64,000 bases of DNA, taken from Gammaproteobacteria bacterium (GTDB taxonomy: Bacteria > Pseudomonadota > Gammaproteobacteria > HyVt-429). Shown one piece after another: positions 37,962-45,884 of the stretch; the first letter of the stretch is position 1, and every line of letters starts with the position of its first letter. The notes under the pieces are model-generated. The model was not told the DNA's origin, did not search any database, and saw only the letters and a program-made list of their open reading frames with translations. The translations under genes and the position numbers were made by a program. The stretch spans positions 62,001 through 126,000 of the forward strand of contig JAADGI010000015.1 in assembly GCA_013152415.1 (NCBI GenBank). The letters run 5' to 3'.

Positions 37962-38258
37962 TCAATTAGGGGAAGATCCCTTTTTTTGCAGACTGGTCAA
38001 TGCCACTTCGGCCTGCCCCGCCACCGCAGGCTCATCAACGTAACGTGGCCGCATGGTCATACCCTCACCAGACTCATCGGCAATTTCACGTTCACGTTCA
38101 GAGATCAGCACCAGGCACTGACGCAGGTCCTCTATAGTGGCCTCGCTCAAGGGGTGCTTGAGACCCGGTTGGGTGGCGGTATCTTTAATGACATGGGTCA
38201 CCGCCAATTTTACCGCCTGGAGAACACGACTTTCTTTAGATGGCTCGGTATCGCTCAT
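37962..38258 (-). CDS. Small hypothetical protein upstream of pilU
   Basis: This 98-residue soluble protein starts MSDTEPSKESRVLQAVKLAVTHVIKDT and contains a helical, Glu/Arg-rich middle (LSEATIEDLRQCLVLISEREREIADE). A good ribosome site (AAGGA, 8 bases) supports it. I do not recognise a domain. The position between an epimerase gene and pilU on the same strand suggests co-transcription. Confidence 0.65.
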   Translation of the reverse strand: MSDTEPSKESRVLQAVKLAVTHVIKDTATQPGLKHPLSEATIEDLRQCLVLISEREREIADESGEGMTMRPRYVDEPAVAGQAEVALTSLQKKGSSPN

Positions 38259-38327
38259 AACTCAATCCTTAAAACTTCCGTCAAATAGTGATTCTTTGCC
38301 CTCTCTTAAGCCGATTGACCAAACTTG

Positions 38328-39224
38328 TCAAATGAGGGCGTCCTGCTGGGCCTTGGTCGCCTCCAGGCCGACATCCAAATTGGGATATTTTAAGGTTACA
38401 CCCAGTTCCTCCAGCATGCGGCTATTTTTGATTCGACGAGACTCATCCAGATAGGACAACATGCCTGGGCTCAAAATCTCTTGGGCCACGTCGCGACTGA
38501 CAGTGGGTGGCCGAGCAAGGCCAAAGGTATCGGCGATGCGATAAAAGTAGTGAGTCATAGTACAAGGCTGGCCGTCAGTAACATTGTACACCCGCCCCGG
38601 CGTACCACGCTCGGCGGCGGCCACACAGACCTGGACCAAATCATCAATGTGAATGCGATTGGTAAATCCTGACTCCTTCTCATTTAACAAGGGCGTGGCC
38701 CTCTGGATTCGGGCCAGCGGCAGCCTTCCGGGTCCATAGATCCCCGCCACCCGTAATATCACCAGGGGGACATGGTGCTTTTGGGCCCATGCCTGGGCAA
38801 CACATTCTCCATCACGGCGGCGACGCCCACGATCATGCTGTGGATTGGCGGGTCGATCTTCATCTATCCATGCCCCATCACAGTCACCGTATACACCTGT
38901 AGTGCTTAAATACACCATACGACGGGGTGCTTGTGTCACTGCCTCGGCAAAGGCACGCATACGTAAATCCTTTGCACCCTGGGAAAGGGGCGGCACAAAA
39001 TAATATAAAATGGTGTCATCCACCACCAGCTTGGTGAGTGAGCGCACATCATCCAGATCACCATCGACAGTTTGTAAGCCCTGCCCTTGCAGACGTGCAG
39101 CACTGGTCGTGCTCCGCACCAAGGCCGATACCCTGGCATCTTTGGCGCGCCACAAGGCCGCCACCCGAACGCCCAGGGCACCACAACCTATAATCATCAC
39201 ATCAAGTGTAGAAGGTCCAGACAT
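38328..39224 (-). CDS. NAD(P)-dependent epimerase/dehydratase-like (YeeZ-type) protein
   Basis: This 298-residue extended-SDR protein has an N-terminal Rossmann motif GCGALGVRVAALW, MVYLSTTGVYGDCDGAWIDEDRPANP (YGD segment) and GIYGPGRLPL. It resembles YeeZ/SDR proteins annotated as nucleoside-diphosphate-sugar epimerases. The classical YxxxK is not clear, so catalysis is uncertain. It diverges from the thioredoxin/HEAT gene by about 75 bases. Confidence 0.82.
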   Translation of the reverse strand: MSGPSTLDVMIIGCGALGVRVAALWRAKDARVSALVRSTTSAARLQGQGLQTVDGDLDDVRSLTKLVVDDTILYYFVPPLSQGAKDLRMRAFAEAVTQAPRRMVYLSTTGVYGDCDGAWIDEDRPANPQHDRGRRRRDGECVAQAWAQKHHVPLVILRVAGIYGPGRLPLARIQRATPLLNEKESGFTNRIHIDDLVQVCVAAAERGTPGRVYNVTDGQPCTMTHYFYRIADTFGLARPPTVSRDVAQEILSPGMLSYLDESRRIKNSRMLEELGVTLKYPNLDVGLEATKAQQDALI

Positions 39225-39299
39225 GGCTCGATATCTATTAGTCCAGTGGAAAGATTCATCGCTTGGTTGTCAACAAGTGATGGCATAAGCTTAGCACCC

Positions 39300-39956
39300 A
39301 TGAACGCCAATTTTACAGACACAAAGCCCCAGGCCCTACTACTGATAAGTAGTGGCTGCAACGTGTGCCCATCGGTGCTTCAGGCGCTATGTGATTTACT
39401 CAAAGAAGGTCTTATCGCAAGCCTGGAGACCATCAACCTCAGCGTTGCCCCCGAAGCCGCAACTCGATACGGCGTCAAGACCGTCCCCTGGATCCGTATA
39501 GGCGAATTTGAACTAGAAGGCCAACACAGCCCCTCGGAGCTGCGCCAATGGGCAGAATACTGTGATCAAGACTCTGGCTGGGCGCATTATTTCACCTATC
39601 TCATACAAAACAGTCAACGCCACAAAATTCTGAAAAAAATAGGCCAACAAAAGAGTTTGATCAATGTACTCATTGAACTGCTAGACAACACAGAAACAGA
39701 TTTTGGGGTACGCCTTGGTATTGATGCCATATTCGAAGAACTTGCCGGATCTTCGAGCCTGAAGGCCGCGATCCCCGCCCTGGTGGCACTCAGCCGTCAC
39801 CCAGAGGCACGAATACGTTGCGATGCACTGCACTACCTGGCACTAAGCCATAGCAATGAAGTGCTTTCCATTCTTAATGACGGTACTCAAGACGATGACT
39901 TGCACGTTCGAGAGTCGGCGAACGATGCCCTCCAATCCCTCTTGCAAAAAGACTAG
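39300..39956 (+). CDS. Thioredoxin-fold / HEAT-repeat fusion protein
   Basis: This is a protein of about 218 residues from the ATG at 39300 (MNANFTDTKPQALLLISSGCNVCPSV). The first half is thioredoxin-like with a CNVC active motif and the cis-Pro VKTVPWIRIGEFELEG. The second half (about 130-215) is built of HEAT-type helical repeats (AIPALVALSRHPEARIRCDALHYLAL and ENSANDALQSLL-like helices). It has no signal peptide. The redox head could act on a partner held by the HEAT tail. The upstream extension of the frame to 39087 overlaps the divergent gene and is discounted. Confidence 0.82.
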   Translation: MNANFTDTKPQALLLISSGCNVCPSVLQALCDLLKEGLIASLETINLSVAPEAATRYGVKTVPWIRIGEFELEGQHSPSELRQWAEYCDQDSGWAHYFTYLIQNSQRHKILKKIGQQKSLINVLIELLDNTETDFGVRLGIDAIFEELAGSSSLKAAIPALVALSRHPEARIRCDALHYLALSHSNEVLSILNDGTQDDDLHVRESANDALQSLLQKD

Positions 39957-39962
39957 AGCAGT

Positions 39963-41294
39963 CTAGGCACTCTGCTTTTCCAATATATCGCGCAAAGATT
40001 GACTTGAAAAATGCTTGTTCAATACCTGCTCCACTTGCGTCACCACTGCCTGTGCCGATGACGTCATCTTCTTGTGCCCATAGTCCTCTGGCCCATGGAC
40101 GGCAATCGATCTCAGGGCATCCAACACCTCGGCAACACTAATGCCACCAAGGTCACGTCCAGGTAAGTAGGTTATGGGGTCCTGGTTGGTCTCTCTGAGC
40201 AAACCCCGCCCTGTCAAAACCTGAAGAATATCCTCCAGGCTTGCGCTTGGCACTGCCAACCTGCGGCGCAGATTTTCCAGACTAAGCGGTGGGGTCCCAT
40301 GTAAATGGCCGTCACCGATCAAAAACATCACGCTGAACCCTATTTCCTCTCGATAACGATGGCTCAGTGGCTGATCATAGGACTCGGGGGTCACAAATTC
40401 CGGGTTTTGGTGATAAAACGCTATCTGCGCTCCGATCAGCAAGATCAACCAACTGACATACAACCAGATTAGAAACAGGATCATCACGGCGAAACCGGAA
40501 TAGATGGCCTCGTATCTCGCTGAAGAAACAACAAAAGACGCAAACCCCCATCCCACAAACTCCCATAGCACACCGGCAACCACGCCACCTAACACAGCCG
40601 AAACCAACCTTACTTTGGCGCTGGGCACAAACATATAGACAAAGGCAAATGCGGTGCACACCAATACATAAGGCAATATTCGCCCAGTAAGGTAAGCCAG
40701 GGCCCCTATGGGCTCTACCGATAACAACGCTTGAACCACCGTTGTGCTCATCACAGATGCGGTGATGCCCAGGGCAGTAAATACCAACAAGGGCCCGACA
40801 AGGATGACCGTCAAGTAACCGCTAAAGGTGCGGCCAAAGCCCTGGGTTCGCCGACTCCGCCAGATAAAATTAAAGCTGTCTTCAACCTTTTGAATAAGTG
40901 ATACGCTGGTATAAACCAGCAACAATAGCCCGATTGACCCCAACACCCCAACCTTGACGTTGTCCACAAAACCAATAATATTTTTGGTGATAGTCTCCCC
41001 TTGGGTGCCCAGGGGCTGCAAAAAACTGGCGAGAAAGGGTTCAATATGATTGTGCGCACCAAAGCCCTTCAACACAGAGAAACTCAGTGCCAACAAGGGG
41101 ACAATAGCCAATAAAGTGGTATACACCAGACCCATGGCGCGCAGGGTTAAATGTCCCTTGTACAGATCCCGCAACAAGACATAGAGCAATCGGGCTGGAC
41201 GCAACACAAGCCTGGAACACCAAACCGGTGCCGCCGGGTTTTCCCATAGCTGCTTGATGGCCGTACGCTTGATATAGTTCGCCACTAAATCCAT
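39963..41294 (-). CDS. YihY/BrkB-family inner-membrane protein with C-terminal winged helix
   Basis: From the ATG at 41294 this is about 443 residues. Six membrane helices span about 40-300 in the YihY/BrkB pattern (LRAMGLVYTTLLAIVPLLALSFSVLKGFG, LIWLYVSWLILLIGAQIAFYHQNPEF). The last 120 residues are a soluble winged-helix-like region (LENLRRRLAVPSASLEDILQVLTGRGLL). The old label ribonuclease BN for this family is wrong. The function is probably transport or envelope-related but not settled. It is convergent with the thioredoxin/HEAT gene, with 6 bases between them. Confidence 0.88.
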   Translation of the reverse strand: MDLVANYIKRTAIKQLWENPAAPVWCSRLVLRPARLLYVLLRDLYKGHLTLRAMGLVYTTLLAIVPLLALSFSVLKGFGAHNHIEPFLASFLQPLGTQGETITKNIIGFVDNVKVGVLGSIGLLLLVYTSVSLIQKVEDSFNFIWRSRRTQGFGRTFSGYLTVILVGPLLVFTALGITASVMSTTVVQALLSVEPIGALAYLTGRILPYVLVCTAFAFVYMFVPSAKVRLVSAVLGGVVAGVLWEFVGWGFASFVVSSARYEAIYSGFAVMILFLIWLYVSWLILLIGAQIAFYHQNPEFVTPESYDQPLSHRYREEIGFSVMFLIGDGHLHGTPPLSLENLRRRLAVPSASLEDILQVLTGRGLLRETNQDPITYLPGRDLGGISVAEVLDALRSIAVHGPEDYGHKKMTSSAQAVVTQVEQVLNKHFSSQSLRDILEKQSA

Positions 41295-41461
41295 AACATT
41301 CTGCCTATCAGGTCTGCCTGCAAGTTCTAAACGGGAACAACAAAAACAACCCACCCTGCCGGGTGTATTTTGGACTGAATGTCCTTAAAATAATACTTTT
41401 TCTCCCAAGCAACTCGTCCAGGGTCCATAATATACACTCCACCCGAATCTGGATTCGTCTT

Positions 41462-42082
41462 ATGGATGAAGTCATAAAGCTGGAATTACTGACGCTGGAA
41501 GTCAGCGACTGCCGCCTATGTGAAGCCCATGGCATGGCACTCAATCACCTGCCTGCCATTCACAGAGGCGATTGCGCCCCTATGATTGTTATCGGCGCAC
41601 AACCCGAAAAGGTGGACATCCACTCGCGACAATTATTTTCCGGATCGGCGGGAAAGCGCATGCTAAATTGGCTGGTTCGAGCAAATATAGGCAAGGAAAT
41701 CGAGGACGTTCTCGCCCGGGTCTACTTCACCACCCTGAGTAAATGCCACACCACCTCTGGCCGTGACCTCAATCAAGCAATGGGGCACTGCGCCTTTTTT
41801 ATAGAACGTGAATTAAAGCTTGTAGCACCTCGAATCTGCGTCACCTTGGGAAAAGAGCCCTTGGATAGACTCTTCCGTTATGCCGGTATACTGGAGGATG
41901 TAGTGGGTGGAGAGTGGACCGAAACGGAACTGGGCATACACCTGTTTCCCATCCTCCCCGATGGGTGCCGTATCATCCCCTTACCCAAACCCTCTTCCGC
42001 CTCTATGTGGGCAAAGGACGAAGGCCGTGCCGAGCGCCTGGATCAGGCGCTGACATTGATAGACAAATTGTTTAATAAATAA
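41462..42082 (+). CDS. Uracil-DNA glycosylase superfamily protein
   Basis: This protein of about 206 residues begins near 41462 (MDEVIKLELLTLEVSDCRLCE). The N-terminal CRLC and later Cys residues (KCHTT, GHCAFF, APRICVTLG) resemble the [4Fe-4S] site of family 4/5 uracil-DNA glycosylases. VIGAQPEKVDIHSRQLFSGSAGKRML aligns with their GEAPG...GRPFVGRAG motif, though the first part is altered (IGAQPEK). The C-terminal substrate motif IIPLPKPSS replaces the usual HPS. Divergence leaves catalytic specificity uncertain. Confidence 0.75.
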   Translation: MDEVIKLELLTLEVSDCRLCEAHGMALNHLPAIHRGDCAPMIVIGAQPEKVDIHSRQLFSGSAGKRMLNWLVRANIGKEIEDVLARVYFTTLSKCHTTSGRDLNQAMGHCAFFIERELKLVAPRICVTLGKEPLDRLFRYAGILEDVVGGEWTETELGIHLFPILPDGCRIIPLPKPSSASMWAKDEGRAERLDQALTLIDKLFNK

Positions 42083-42113
42083 TAATTACAACGACTTTGT
42101 ATCTCAATGAGCA

Positions 42114-43130
42114 ATGGATTCTGAAAGGTCACTCTCTATCCTATTGCCGTTTCGTGATGCAGCCAACACCCTGGCCGAGTGTTTGCAATCCATAACCAGA
42201 CAGACGTTTAGCGATTTTGAAATTATTGCCATAGACGACCATTCCATAGACAGTTCAACGGAGCTTGTTCGCAATTTCGCAAACACAGACACCCGTATTC
42301 GCCTGATTCAGAATAAAGACCCCGGCCTTGTCCCCGCCCTCAACCTTGGAATCCAACAAGCACAATCAGACCTGATCGCGCGCATGGACGCAGATGACCT
42401 CATGCACCCGCAACGCCTGCGAATGCAATACGACTACCTGCAACAACACCCTCGTTGCACCCTGGTCTCATGCCAGGTTCGGGGTATCCCCGAAGATACG
42501 ATTGGCGCAGGCTACACAAGCTATATCCAATGGCAAAATAGCTGCCTGAGCCACCAGGACATCACCAACGAAATCTACTGGGAATCCCCCCTGGCCCACC
42601 CTTCAGTGATGTTTAGAAAGGATGCTGTATTAAAACTGGGGGGCTACCGTGACGGCATGTTCCCCGAAGATTACGATCTGTGGTTACGCATGATCCAGGC
42701 CGGTTGTCTGTTTTATAAACTGGATAGCGTATTGCTGGACTGGCGGGATCACGGCTTACGCACTTCACGCACCCGAGGTCGATATTCCCGTAGTGCCTTC
42801 GACAGGCTACGTGCCAAATTTCTCGCACAAGATCCACGCCTGCAACAAGGTCGGCCACTGGTGATCTGGGGCGCGGGTCTCAAGACCCGCAAGCGCACCC
42901 GGCTTTTTCTGGAACACGGCTATACCGCCACCGCCTGGGTCGACATTGATCCACGAAAAATGGGTAACCGCATCGCCGATGCCCCGGTGATCTCCCCCGA
43001 AGCCGCCAGAGACATTGCCGATGCCTTTGTGCTCAGCTACGTCACCAACCACGGCGCAAGGGAATTGATCACCCGGCAGTTACAGGCCATGGGCATGGAG
43101 CGGGGTCAGGATTATTTAATGGTGGGATAA
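42114..43130 (+). CDS. Family 2 glycosyltransferase
   Basis: This is a 338-residue protein. The GT-A fold region (1-230) has SILLPFRDAANTLAECLQSI, the nucleotide-binding DDHS and the metal-binding RMDADDLMHPQRL (DxD). The last 90 residues form a second domain starting VIWGAGLKTRKRTRLFLEHGY, like the nucleotide-binding tail in some sugar-modifying enzymes. No polysaccharide locus surrounds it. It lies 32 bases after the UDG-like gene. Confidence 0.88.
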   Translation: MDSERSLSILLPFRDAANTLAECLQSITRQTFSDFEIIAIDDHSIDSSTELVRNFANTDTRIRLIQNKDPGLVPALNLGIQQAQSDLIARMDADDLMHPQRLRMQYDYLQQHPRCTLVSCQVRGIPEDTIGAGYTSYIQWQNSCLSHQDITNEIYWESPLAHPSVMFRKDAVLKLGGYRDGMFPEDYDLWLRMIQAGCLFYKLDSVLLDWRDHGLRTSRTRGRYSRSAFDRLRAKFLAQDPRLQQGRPLVIWGAGLKTRKRTRLFLEHGYTATAWVDIDPRKMGNRIADAPVISPEAARDIADAFVLSYVTNHGARELITRQLQAMGMERGQDYLMVG

Positions 43131-43684
43131 ATGTATAAATCTTTGCCGCTAAGGCGCAAAGACGCGAAGAATTCGCAAAGCCTCCTGTGGGGTAGAAAAA
43201 TAGGCTCACTGTGTGCGTCCTACTGAGTAGATTTCGGCGCAAATTAGCGCTAGATTGAGCAAAATTGGATGCTAGAGGAATTGCACACACGGCCGACATG
43301 TCGATGTACATGCAAACGACCGTACTGCGCCGATCTGCACAATACATTTCCTTTATAGTTGAGATAGCGTGCCAACCTGATGAGGGGCATAGTCCAAATA
43401 TTTTTATACATCATAACTTGTCCGGGACCGGGTATCGGCGGAGAATAGGGTATCTGACCAGGGAAAGGAGCGGGTCAAACGGGCAGGAGCTTACTGGAAT
43501 CCCGACAAGAAGGCCTGGCATCTGCGCGCCCAAGTCGTCTATCAGCTGGGATTGGAACACCGTATACTTGACGGCATGCCATAGGTTTCAAGTTTCTAGT
43601 ATTGGAAATCACCTTTACAGATATGCCAACTTGAAAGATAGATGCAGAAATTGTTTATAGTACTGCAAACACAGTCCAATCAAT
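43131..43684. other. Intergenic region with repeats and gene remnants
   Basis: It contains an octamer-type repeat (GCTAAGGCGCAAAGACGCGAAG, about 43148-43169), an inverted repeat TTTCAAGTT / AACTTGAAA (about 43587-43644), a C-terminal gene fragment (listed separately) and the 20-bp direct repeat at its right edge. A forward ORF (43265-43660) lacks family features and is discounted. This looks like decayed mobile or integrated DNA. Confidence 0.6.
43433..43584 (+). pseudogene. C-terminal fragment of an unidentified protein
   Basis: A frame running into the TAG at 43582 reads ...KERVKRAGAYWNPDKKAW followed by HLRAQVVYQLGLEHRILDGMP. The pattern VK.AG..WNP..K.W.LRY..V..LGLE.RI is a C-terminal motif that I associate with small proteins found near transposon-type elements, but I cannot name the family firmly. 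No start codon or upstream portion is preserved, so it is likely a gene remnant. Base composition is similar to the surroundings. Confidence 0.4.
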
Positions 43685-43689
43685 GTTAT
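43670..43689. repeat. 20-bp direct repeat, left copy
   Basis: CACAGTCCAATCAATGTTAT is repeated exactly at 45885-45904. The left copy ends inside the integron core site (GTTATAC at 43685) at the left boundary of the gene cassette. Confidence 0.85.
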
Positions 43690-43787
43690 ACGGCGCAGTT
43701 GGCATTTCGTGCAGTACCTTTCGATCGAAAGAATACGAAAATTTATACGGAGTTAAGAATTTATCGTGTTAGTTGCAAGGACTAATT

Positions 43788-43835
43788 ATGGGTGCAATGG
43801 ATGTTGACACTACTATACCCGAACCTAATGCCTGA
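43788..43835 (+). CDS. Short upstream ORF (15 residues) before the cassette gene
   Basis: The only good ribosome site in the cassette (AAGG, 7 bases) leads into ATG at 43788, encoding MGAMDVDTTIPEPNA and then TGA at 43833-43835. This stop overlaps the beginning of a frame starting with ATG at 43828 in the main gene. The arrangement suggests translational coupling through a leader ORF. Alternatively it may be the true N-terminus separated by a frameshift. Confidence 0.4.
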   Translation: MGAMDVDTTIPEPNA

Positions 43836-45015
43836 TATTCAGCAGATGCCCGTCGGCATTTTGCCACTCTGCTTAGCAGATGAAGAGTGCCCTATTTTCA
43901 TAGTTAAAGCCCCAAAGGAATACATCCTTGCTGCCAAGATCAATGCAAGCTTAAAAATCTATCTAGTGCCCGTAATCATTAATAATCAAATGAGTTTTGG
44001 GCTGGTTACAGCGTTTTTCGATGATGAAGATGAGCCGTTGGTTATTAAGACGCCCTTGTTTGCAGATGATTTTTCCGAAATACTATTCAAAGTGCTAGGA
44101 AACGGACATCTCAACGTCCATTTTTTTGATGAATTATCTCGTGAGCGGTTGGTATATGGCGCACTTGTCACGATTCCTGAAGAGACAAGACAACAAATTG
44201 ACGAAATGACGTTGCTTGACTTCTCGTTGTCAAGCGCCCAAGCAATGATCGATCAGGTTGAAATATCCTTTGGGTTGCGAACCCCTGTGGATGATGCTCG
44301 GGCGATTAATATATCCTTGAACGAGTCTACCTATGGTGAAGACCTTTTCATCCAAGATCTGCGGCCGGAACAGCATTCATATCATGGTTCACATGGATTT
44401 AGCCATACGATATTAGAAAGGGAAGAACCTGGAAGCTACCAAGAAGAAGATATAGTCAAATGCCTTTTATTGGTCTTCGATCCTGGACAAATATATCTCA
44501 GCCCCAAGCGAACATACGATAAAGAAGAGATGTGCGATATACTCGTCATCACCGATACAAGCTTGCTAATCATTCAAGCGAAAGATAGTCCTAATATTGA
44601 GCGGATTAGTCGACAGAAGCTATCAAGAAAACGCAGCAATGTGTTGGGGGCGATCAAGAAGGCTATTAACCAAGTGAAGGGCGCTATCGGCTACTATCGT
44701 CGTGAAGGGGACAGACTTGAATTTCTTATTGACGGGGAGCGACACTCCATCGACGCCAAAGGGCTAACAGCTAGGACGTTAATAGTGGTCAAAGAGTTGT
44801 TTAATGATCAATACAGAGAATACAGCCGACTTCTTCTTGAGTTATTCCGGCTCAAAACAGTTCCTTGTGTCGCATTAGACTATCCAGAGTTCTACCAATA
44901 CTGCACACATCTTCACGATGAGGATGCCTTTTTCGATGCCTATGACGAGGTGATGTCACATGCTACTAAGCATGGTGAGTATCCAAGACTCAGGTTTGGT
45001 TTGGTAAATAGTTGA
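43792..45015 (+). CDS. Cassette-encoded protein of unknown function with PD-(D/E)XK nuclease-like motifs
   Basis: This protein has 407 residues from a GTG at 43792, or 395 from the ATG at 43828 (MPDIQQMPVGILPLC). The N-terminal 200 residues are an unrecognised acidic domain. From about 210 the sequence resembles a PD-(D/E)XK nuclease core: a helix with Glu (QEEDIVKCLLLVF, Glu218/219), strand with Asp (MCDILVITD, Asp249), then strand LLIIQAKDS with Gln262-Ala-Lys264. The spacing suits D-...-(E/Q)xK, and Gln is an accepted variant of the middle residue. A basic, helical C-terminal part follows (SRQKLSRKRSNVLGAIKKAINQVKGAIGYY). It might be a defence nuclease; that is inference from motif and cassette context. 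No homologue is known to me. Confidence 0.6.
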   Translation: MQWMLTLLYPNLMPDIQQMPVGILPLCLADEECPIFIVKAPKEYILAAKINASLKIYLVPVIINNQMSFGLVTAFFDDEDEPLVIKTPLFADDFSEILFKVLGNGHLNVHFFDELSRERLVYGALVTIPEETRQQIDEMTLLDFSLSSAQAMIDQVEISFGLRTPVDDARAINISLNESTYGEDLFIQDLRPEQHSYHGSHGFSHTILEREEPGSYQEEDIVKCLLLVFDPGQIYLSPKRTYDKEEMCDILVITDTSLLIIQAKDSPNIERISRQKLSRKRSNVLGAIKKAINQVKGAIGYYRREGDRLEFLIDGERHSIDAKGLTARTLIVVKELFNDQYREYSRLLLELFRLKTVPCVALDYPEFYQYCTHLHDEDAFFDAYDEVMSHATKHGEYPRLRFGLVNS

Positions 45016-45036
45016 AAATGGAATCTAAGTCGCGCC

Positions 45037-45157
45037 GTATAACAATGCAAATTCACTCGGACAGTCAAAAGCGTCGTTTGGGTTGTGTATTCCGCTACGC
45101 TCCATTTTACACAAACCAAACGCCACTTTTGCCTGCCGGTGATTTGCGGCGTTAGAA
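45037..45157 (+). other. attC recombination site of an integron cassette
   Basis: This 121-bp imperfect palindrome starts with the R'' core GTATAAC (45037-45043) and ends with the R' core GTTAGAA (45151-45157). Long arms pair: GCAAATTCACTCGG with CCGGTGATTTGC, CAGTCAAAAG with CTTTTGCCTG, and CGTTTGGGTTGTGTA with TACACAAACCAAACG. An unpaired tip lies near 45092-45104. Unpaired single bases on one strand match the usual attC hairpin. The terminal GCCGGTGATTTGCGGCGTTAG closely resembles the classic attC 3' end, although R' ends in A rather than a pyrimidine. Confidence 0.88.
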
Positions 45158-45171
45158 CGCCAAAAGAATGG

Positions 45172-45534
45172 ATGGACCCCAAGATGAATCCCGAGATCAT
45201 ATTAATACTGGCTGGATTGGTCTTCTTGTTGCTCCTCTTGAGCATACGGATATGTAAAGACACTGAACGCGTGGCGGTCACGAATCGCGGCAACTTCAAA
45301 GGCCTAAGAGGCCCTGGCCTATACTTGATTATGCCACACAACGTATCTACCGCGACGTATACGAAAGTGAGGCTGAATGACACCGGTATCAATATCGGAA
45401 ATGGTTGGGCGGAGATAAACGGCGTAAACGTACCAATAACACCAGCCGAGACACTCAATACCGATGAAAAAATAAAGGTCCGTGCCTTTATCAATCAAGA
45501 AATATACGTCATAAAGGACCAATGCCCCATATAA
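45172..45534 (+). CDS. Small SPFH-like membrane protein in a second cassette position
   Basis: This protein of about 120 residues starts at the ATG at 45172 (MDPKMNPEIILILAG) or 45184. It has one N-terminal membrane helix (EIILILAGLVFLLLLLSI), then ERVAVTNRGNFKGLRGPGLYLIMPH. This resembles the opening of SPFH/stomatin-type domains (E...V..R.G.F.GLRGPGL..I.P). Only the first part of an SPFH domain is present, so it is short for the family. It begins 20 bases after an attC recombination point, exactly where a cassette gene would. No attC of its own follows it. Confidence 0.55.
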   Translation: MDPKMNPEIILILAGLVFLLLLLSIRICKDTERVAVTNRGNFKGLRGPGLYLIMPHNVSTATYTKVRLNDTGINIGNGWAEINGVNVPITPAETLNTDEKIKVRAFINQEIYVIKDQCPI

Positions 45535-45769
45535 CCAATCCAATAGTCATAAGATAAGGAAATAAGGGGTCAAGTCACTTGCTTCATGATACTTGCTGAT
45601 CCACATTACGCACCACGCCCAGACCATTACAGATTGAATACGAAAATGCCTTTTATCATGTAATGAATCGTGACCGAGTAAGGCGGACGATTTTTCATGA
45701 TACACGTTGGCCAACAAATAATCCCCTCTAACATCAACGCCACCAATAACGAGGTTCTTCCGTGTTGGC
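45535..45769. other. Non-coding stretch after the SPFH-like gene
   Basis: I see no supported gene. The attC that should close this second cassette (R'' complementary to GTTAGAACGCC) is absent. The stretch is probably a decayed or rearranged junction. It contains CTCTAACATCAACGCC near 45727 that vaguely recalls a core site, but the fold is not convincing. Confidence 0.45.
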
Positions 45770-45854
45770 ATGAACACTGTCCGGGAGATAGATATCCATC
45801 CCTACGCCCCATGAAAGAACCGGATATCCCCGAGGTGGCGGCCATCAAGATAGT
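45770..45854 (+). pseudogene. rimI-like N-terminal fragment, copy 1 (85-bp direct repeat)
   Basis: The 85-bp segment beginning ATGAACACTGTCCGGGAG is repeated at 46605-46689 with four differences. In one frame it reads HEHCPGDRYPSLRPMKEP followed by DIPEVAAIKIV then stop. LRPM.E.DIPEV.AIE is the usual start of RimI-type ribosomal-protein acetyltransferases. The rest of the gene is missing. It precedes the parDE pair's 3' side. Confidence 0.55.
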
Positions 45855-45884
45855 CTAAATTTTGGATATCCTAGTGTCTCTTGT

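Larger units (their letters stand above)
43686..45151 (+). mobile_element. Integron gene cassette (1.47 kb) with unknown nuclease-like gene
   Basis: The left core GTTATACGGCGC (43685-43696) is the exact reverse complement of GCGCCGTATAAC (45032-45043), the R'' end of the attC site at the right. This is the expected relation between the two ends of one cassette, because they lie together in the free circle. Recombination points would fall after the G at 43685 and after the G at 45151. One gene fills the cassette in the attC-proximal orientation. No integrase gene or attI-intI pair is in the window, so this is a lone cassette or the edge of a larger array. Confidence 0.85.

Noticed and set aside
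39963..41294. Annotation as ribonuclease BN
   Set aside because: The YihY membrane family carries this name through an old error; the true RNase BN is an unrelated soluble metallo-beta-lactamase-fold enzyme.
43265..43660. 131-residue forward ORF
   Set aside because: No domain, no ribosome site, and it crosses an inverted repeat and an out-of-frame gene remnant.
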